NCBI GenBank assembly: GCA_947579665.1
Contig: OX388347.1
Span: 26,776,562 to 26,840,561, forward strand
Direction of reading: 5' to 3'
DNA length: 64,000 nt
Source: Sympetrum striolatum
Lineage: Eukaryota > Arthropoda > Insecta > Odonata > Libellulidae
Shown here: piece after piece, positions 59,411 through 64,000 of the stretch
Layout: every line of letters starts with the position of its first letter
How positions within the stretch are numbered: position 1 is the first letter of the stretch
The notes under the pieces: model-generated
The model's input: only the letters and a program-made list of their open reading frames with translations
What the model was told of the DNA's origin: nothing
Databases searched by the model: none
Program-made: the position numbers and the translations under genes

Positions 59411-62122
59411 GTATGTTTTGTTTGCTTCAAGATACAATGAAGAAATATCAACAGTATAAGGAAAGTTTGTGATTAAGTCTTAGCAATATCTGAATAACCA
59501 GAAATAAGTGGATGCATATTTTATGTTTCGACTTGGGTGCACGTTTTAATATAAGATGCATTCTATAAGTATCTAGAAATTTAGTAATCAAACAAATTTA
59601 GTTTCCATTTTTTTTATTTTTATGAACGAAGAAAATGAAATCGATAAGTTTTTGTCAGTCAAGATTTTATATTCTCCAAAGTCACTCTCATCCTTAATTT
59701 TCATCTTGAATATTGTATAGTTAATTCAATTTATTAGTTCATTGATTAATAAACCTATTATGATCTTAGAAAGAATTATTCGATGATACATGAATGATAC
59801 CGAATGATGACACTGAACTCCTCTCATTATACCCCATTCTACGAATTTATTCACATCAGCTCATGACTAAGAAATGAATAATAATATGCATATATGAAGT
59901 CCGGCATTTATTTAGTTCGAAAGCCTATTCCGTGGCTAGCATACGCTACCCTACTCAAGTAGTGCATACTTACATGCTAAATCTGTTATTAGGTTTCCTC
60001 TTCCTTTCCTCTGGAGGCCATATTTCCTCTTAAGCAATCCGTGCGCCTTTGATTACCATTAACTTTGATCTTAAACGTCTTCATCTAACGCGAAATAGGC
60101 CATTAATTCATTCGTCGTGGAAATTTAAATATATTTCAGTCTTCCAGAAAATTGTAAAACCAATCGTCTTTAATTTGCGTTGCTATTGACACAAATCATA
60201 TATTTCGATTGTCACAAGAGTAAATCAGAATTCTGAGTTATAACTTTCATTTTCAGTTTAATTTACCTCATTTATTATTCTCTGAGCTTCAGAAAGTTCA
60301 AAAGTGTACGTTTTAATAGGCTGGTTAATGAATTAGTTCATCTAATGCTATGAATGTTTGCATTGACTTATCTTTCACTGTATTACCTTCCCATGAACTC
60401 ATTCCCTGAATTCGTCGCAGTTTCAAAATGCCTTATTTTAGTATGGATGCAAAAGCAATGGCCAACCTGGAGGTGAACTGAAATGCGGGTTTTCTGTTGA
60501 CATCATTTTTAGCGGAGGGCATCAAAACATTTCAAAATGCCTCCGAGAGAACTCGGTATTAGTCAGCGGATACCTTCCTTTACGCATTTCACGAAGGAAG
60601 CTAAAGTAGACTGACTCCAAAGATTGAGTAAAAATGGCCAGTTTCATTTATGTTGAACCACAATTTCAAAGACATTACACATTAAATTGTTTCCCAAAGC
60701 TCATTTATTTCTCGGATGTGTTAATGTTACTCGCACTGACGTGTATCCAGACATTAAGTAAGAGTATGTATAACTAAATTTCCACTTAAGATCCTGTTTC
60801 ATTTCCACTGCTTAAGTCTTAATTGACTCGTAATCATTCCGTTTTGTCGTTGGTGTCAGTAATTGACCACGAAGGAAGTATGAATCACTTAATTTCTGGT
60901 ACATAAATACTATTTAAGGATCTCCAAAATGGCATTTAATGGAATGAAGAAATGGGAAATGATTCATTAAAATTATTTTTAGACAAACAAGGAAATCTAT
61001 TAGTTGAAAAGGAAATAATTTATTAAAAATAATTTTTAGAAAAATGACGTTAAAATCGGATTCTTAATTATGCAATGTCTTAGGTTTGCCTCAGCAATTC
61101 CAGTAAAAATTTCCCCGGCAAATTGCCCGCCGGAAACATCATTTGTAACATATTTAGAAATTTCTTTACAAACTTAAACCAAATAACTGAAATGTTTGAG
61201 TGAAATTCCGAGTTTTTACTGATTTTTTGGAAAAGTGCAAGTTCAAAGATTGAGAAATCTCGTTATTCTCCTATGTTTCCAACTTAAATCGATATTCTAT
61301 GTAAGAATAGAAATAATTGATTACTATTTCTAAGATTGATTTTTAAATCATAATCCGTTTTTAATAGTTAAATACCTACAAAAGTTTCCGTAAACCCTCT
61401 AATAATTCATCGGGATGCTTCAAAAATTTCTAGGATACTTCTCGGGTACATAAGATTCCATAAATGAATACTCACGCTCATATCGGATGGGCTTTGACAG
61501 CTAAAAAAGAGTCGCTTGGGAAATTGAATAAATTTCCGCACCAAAAGACTTATCAATTGTAAGACCCCCATCGAAGTCCCGATTGAAAGAGGATTCTACA
61601 GTCTTTGTCATCGCTATATTGGTCGATCGCTTATAAAGGAGTCTTCTCATCATAAGGTCAAGGTTTCGAAGCGCCGCTCTAGTAAAGGTCATTGAACATC
61701 GCCCGCGAACATAGAAAAAGCTTCTGTGTGGCATCTCTATTTCCTCGTTTTATGTCTAAGCGGTGAATTAGTTGAGGCTTATCTAGTCATCCCAAGAAAA
61801 TGCATCAAATGCATGGAAGATATCGGGTGCTAAAAAAAATTGAGCCAATTAAATTAATTATTCAACTTCGCAAGTCCCTGGTTAAGTATGTACATATCCA
61901 ATTTTCGATAGATTCTTATACAATGTTAAATATACATTTACAAATTGTAGTATGTCATAAGCGTAAGTGGTGATTCTCGCTACAAGCGAACTTGATTTGC
62001 GAAGCCAGACAAAACAAATTGCGAGACTATGGAGTAAACAGATAACTAATATTGGTCCATATTTCCGAGTAGCGGAAGGCAAACAAACAAGGCGGTTAAT
62101 GTGGGAGTTTGGAGCTTATATA

Positions 62123-62172
62123 CCTTCTGCCATACGCCATATGGCGATTCGCAGAGTGCAAATGTAAGTGAA
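62123..62172 (+). mobile_element. Short retroelement-tail-like remnant, copy 3
   Basis: CTTCTGCCATACGCCATATG and GGCGATTCGCAGAGTGCAAA, then ATGTAAGT. It shares the CTGCCAYACRCC core and GGCG-TTCGC arrangement with the copies at 39,283 and 44,752, in the same orientation. Confidence 0.4.
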
Positions 62173-62930
62173 AGAGATTTATATTCTGAGCTGCATTTAT
62201 TTCTACGAATATGAAATATTATAGTTTGAACAAATGGAATAACATCAAGGGTTCTAAACTATATACCTGAGGTTGTTGGTGTGTGGTTACTTACTTCGTA
62301 AGCAAGCCTGAGTAAAGAGTTTAATAAATTTTAATCCTCGCTCATACTGTCCCACGTCAAAGACGATATGAGGTCTTGCTGTCTACTTTACCCTTGACTC
62401 GTAACCTTCCACTAATCCTTCAAAGTATTCGCGTCTTATGTGTCAATTCCATTGAAAATGCAAAGGGAAGGCGGAATCACATCAACGAGGCTCACTAACG
62501 AAAATAAAGTTACATTCGACAATTCGTAGAGGAAAGCCTACGTCAGAGAGTGGAAAGTGCATCGTTTTCATGTTTGTTTTTTTATATGTAAGATTTAATT
62601 ATTGTAGTTATAATATAGAATACAATTATCAAAGTAATATGATTCGTAATTTCAGTAAGTTTGTGGACCACAGAGTTTTCCTAGTGAGATTAGATTGTCA
62701 AAAAATGTTGCAGTCCTTCAATTTATACAGTAAAAATACTGTATTTAATTGGAATGCAAAATTCAGAGTTACCTTTAGATATATTTTGAATTAAATCATA
62801 CGAGCTTCTGTCTTATTAAAAGATAAACTTCTCTTATTTTCACGATTGATCTCGTTTTGCTTATTTGCTTTTCTTATTTCCTAATGTAAATATTGTTCGA
62901 GAGGTATAGTAGGTATGATACGGCTCACTG

Positions 62931-63640
62931 ACAGTCCGTTACTTGTCATTCATGGAACAGAAACCGTTGCATTTACTGCTTCAATCAATTCGTCAGAGGC
63001 AAGAAAATGATGTCTCTCGCGTATGGAGTAGCTGATATCCTCATTAATCAAAGGCTCGTTTTTCTCGTCTGCAAAGAGCGGACAGAGAATACGCCGTTCG
63101 TGGTGCATCCCGTGCACGGCCCGTGCCCAAGTTTGATGTCCTTCCGGCAGTAATCGCTTTCTTCCACGCGGGCGTAACTCCCACGCCCGCATAAATAATC
63201 CTCATAACATCCCTCCGCGGGCAGCTGTTGTTTACTCCATAAGACCACCGCAAGACCTTCCTCACGCCCTCTTACTCTGCATATCTCATAAGACTGCTTC
63301 TGTTGCAGCCGAGGGAAATGCCTACTAGACGCCCTTTCTTTTGTTTTTCTCCATTTCTAATTCCGCCCCCAACTACGGATTTTCCTCACCCATCCTCTTC
63401 TTCTATATTGATGCAAAGTGCTGACGCACATGTGACCTTGCTTTTTTTGTGTCTCCTAGTTCGCCCACGAGAGGGCGCTCGAGAAGACGGAGGAGTATAT
63501 TACTCAGTCTTCCTCGGCTGTGTTCTCTTTCTCTTCCCTTTCGCAGCAAATTGAATGAAGGGAGACGTACAAGGCCCTGGGGAAACAGAGACCTCACGCT
63601 TTCGCGAAAAACTTGGATTTGCGATCGAAGATAGCGAAGT
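62931..63640. promoter_or_regulatory. CpG-rich island with CTCF-like site
   Basis: GC- and CpG-rich block with frames on both strands (63,044-63,265 minus; 63,303-63,554 plus), none recognisable. CCACGAGAGGGCGC at 63,465-63,478 resembles the CTCF core; its 9-mer AGAGGGCGC fits the insect CTCF core AGRKGGCGC exactly. Candidate promoter, insulator or boundary element. Confidence 0.35.
63465..63478 (+). promoter_or_regulatory. CTCF-like motif
   Basis: CCACGAGAGGGCGC matches the CTCF core CCASYAGRKGGCRS with one mismatch (G for Y at position 5) and matches the insect core AGRKGGCGC fully. I found no other full match in the window by reading; near matches are at about 27,945 and 38,665. Confidence 0.4.
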
Positions 63641-64000
63641 TCGTGATTGGGAATCTTGTTAGAGGTTCTTCAGAATTGTTCAAGATTCACGTACTTGTTG
63701 CCCGAGTGTTCCAGCTAGTATTATTAAAGTCATTTACTATTATACTGTGGAATATATATGATGATAAATCAATTAGCTCCTCTCCAAATTTTATAATATT
63801 AAAAAGTTAAAATTATCTCTCCCCAAAAGGTTCCATCCCCGTAGCTTTCAATATTCTAGAGCCAATTCAAAGACAAGAATTAATCAGCTATTGTTGACAT
63901 GGGTCACCCATCACATGGGTTAGATGGAAGAGAAGACGTTTAGTCTCAATATCACCAAAATAAAGACGTTTTGCTATTAATATCAGAAGAAAAATTGAGC
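63641..64000. other. AT-rich end of window, no gene seen
   Basis: The 65-codon frame at 63,613-63,810 is unrecognised. ATGGGTCACCCATCACATGGGT near 63,898-63,920 contains short inverted steps around ACCCAT. Confidence 0.5.

Larger units (their letters stand above)
58291..62930. other. Mostly AT-rich stretch, no gene seen
   Basis: Holds the hairpin at 58,924-58,968, a possible mini-exon at 59,353-59,410 and the retroelement tail at 62,123. A cluster of nuclear-receptor-like half-sites (AAGGTCAAGG and AAAGGTCATTG) lies at about 61,655-61,695. Otherwise only chance frames. Confidence 0.5.

Noticed and set aside
1..64000. CRISPR arrays, bacterial operons, rRNA genes or viral genomes
   Set aside because: No regularly spaced repeats, no long or clustered reading frames and no recognisable rRNA. 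The sequence behaves as eukaryotic non-coding DNA.

Overview
The window looks like a piece of an invertebrate, probably arthropod (most likely insect), nuclear chromosome. It is AT-rich and intron- or gene-desert-like. It has no operons, no open reading frame above about 135 codons, many short degenerate transposon remnants, microsatellites and splice-like signals, and none of the reading frames reads as a protein family I recognise. I therefore annotate no coding sequence. The species cannot be named from what is visible. The arthropod assignment rests on repeats whose style I recall from arthropod genomes and is not proven here.

Layout. Bases 1-6,640 are AT-rich and almost free of CpG. They hold a 340-bp terminal-inverted-repeat MITE (1,572-1,911), a degenerate 1.9-kb composite element (about 3,099-5,030) and, inside it, a (TG)n tract and a tandem repeat of about 320 bp. 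A SINE-like remnant (about 6,640-6,870) leads into a sharp change. From about 6,870 a GC- and CpG-rich island begins, carrying a strong G-quadruplex motif at 7,190-7,216. From there to the end CpG is common, and the sequence alternates between AT-rich stretches and CpG-rich islands of 0.1-0.9 kb every few kb (for example 8.9, 10.4, 12.1, 14.6, 18.3, 19.6-20.4, 21.7, 27.6, 32.1, 38.6, 39.9, 43.8, 45.7, 49.3, 53.6, 55.0, 58.0 and 63.0 kb). Most of the longer chance reading frames fall in these islands, often on both strands at once, so they are better read as candidate promoters or enhancers than as exons.

The most informative single signal is at 36,697-36,724. A pyrimidine-rich tract ends in TTTGCAG and runs straight into GTAAGT, which is the signature of a zero-nucleotide recursive splice site (ratchet point). 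If real, this part of the window lies inside a very long intron of a plus-strand gene, which would explain the lack of exons and the spread of regulatory-looking islands. Weaker look-alikes occur at 38,223 and 10,020. Other items are three same-orientation short remnants sharing a CTGCCAYACRCC core, two tRNA-like SINE remnants, a pyrimidine-rich 1.3-kb block (56.56-57.86 kb), a CTCF-like site at 63,465-63,478, and several perfect inverted repeats. Nothing here was tested by alignment or transcript data. All functional calls for non-coding segments are inference.
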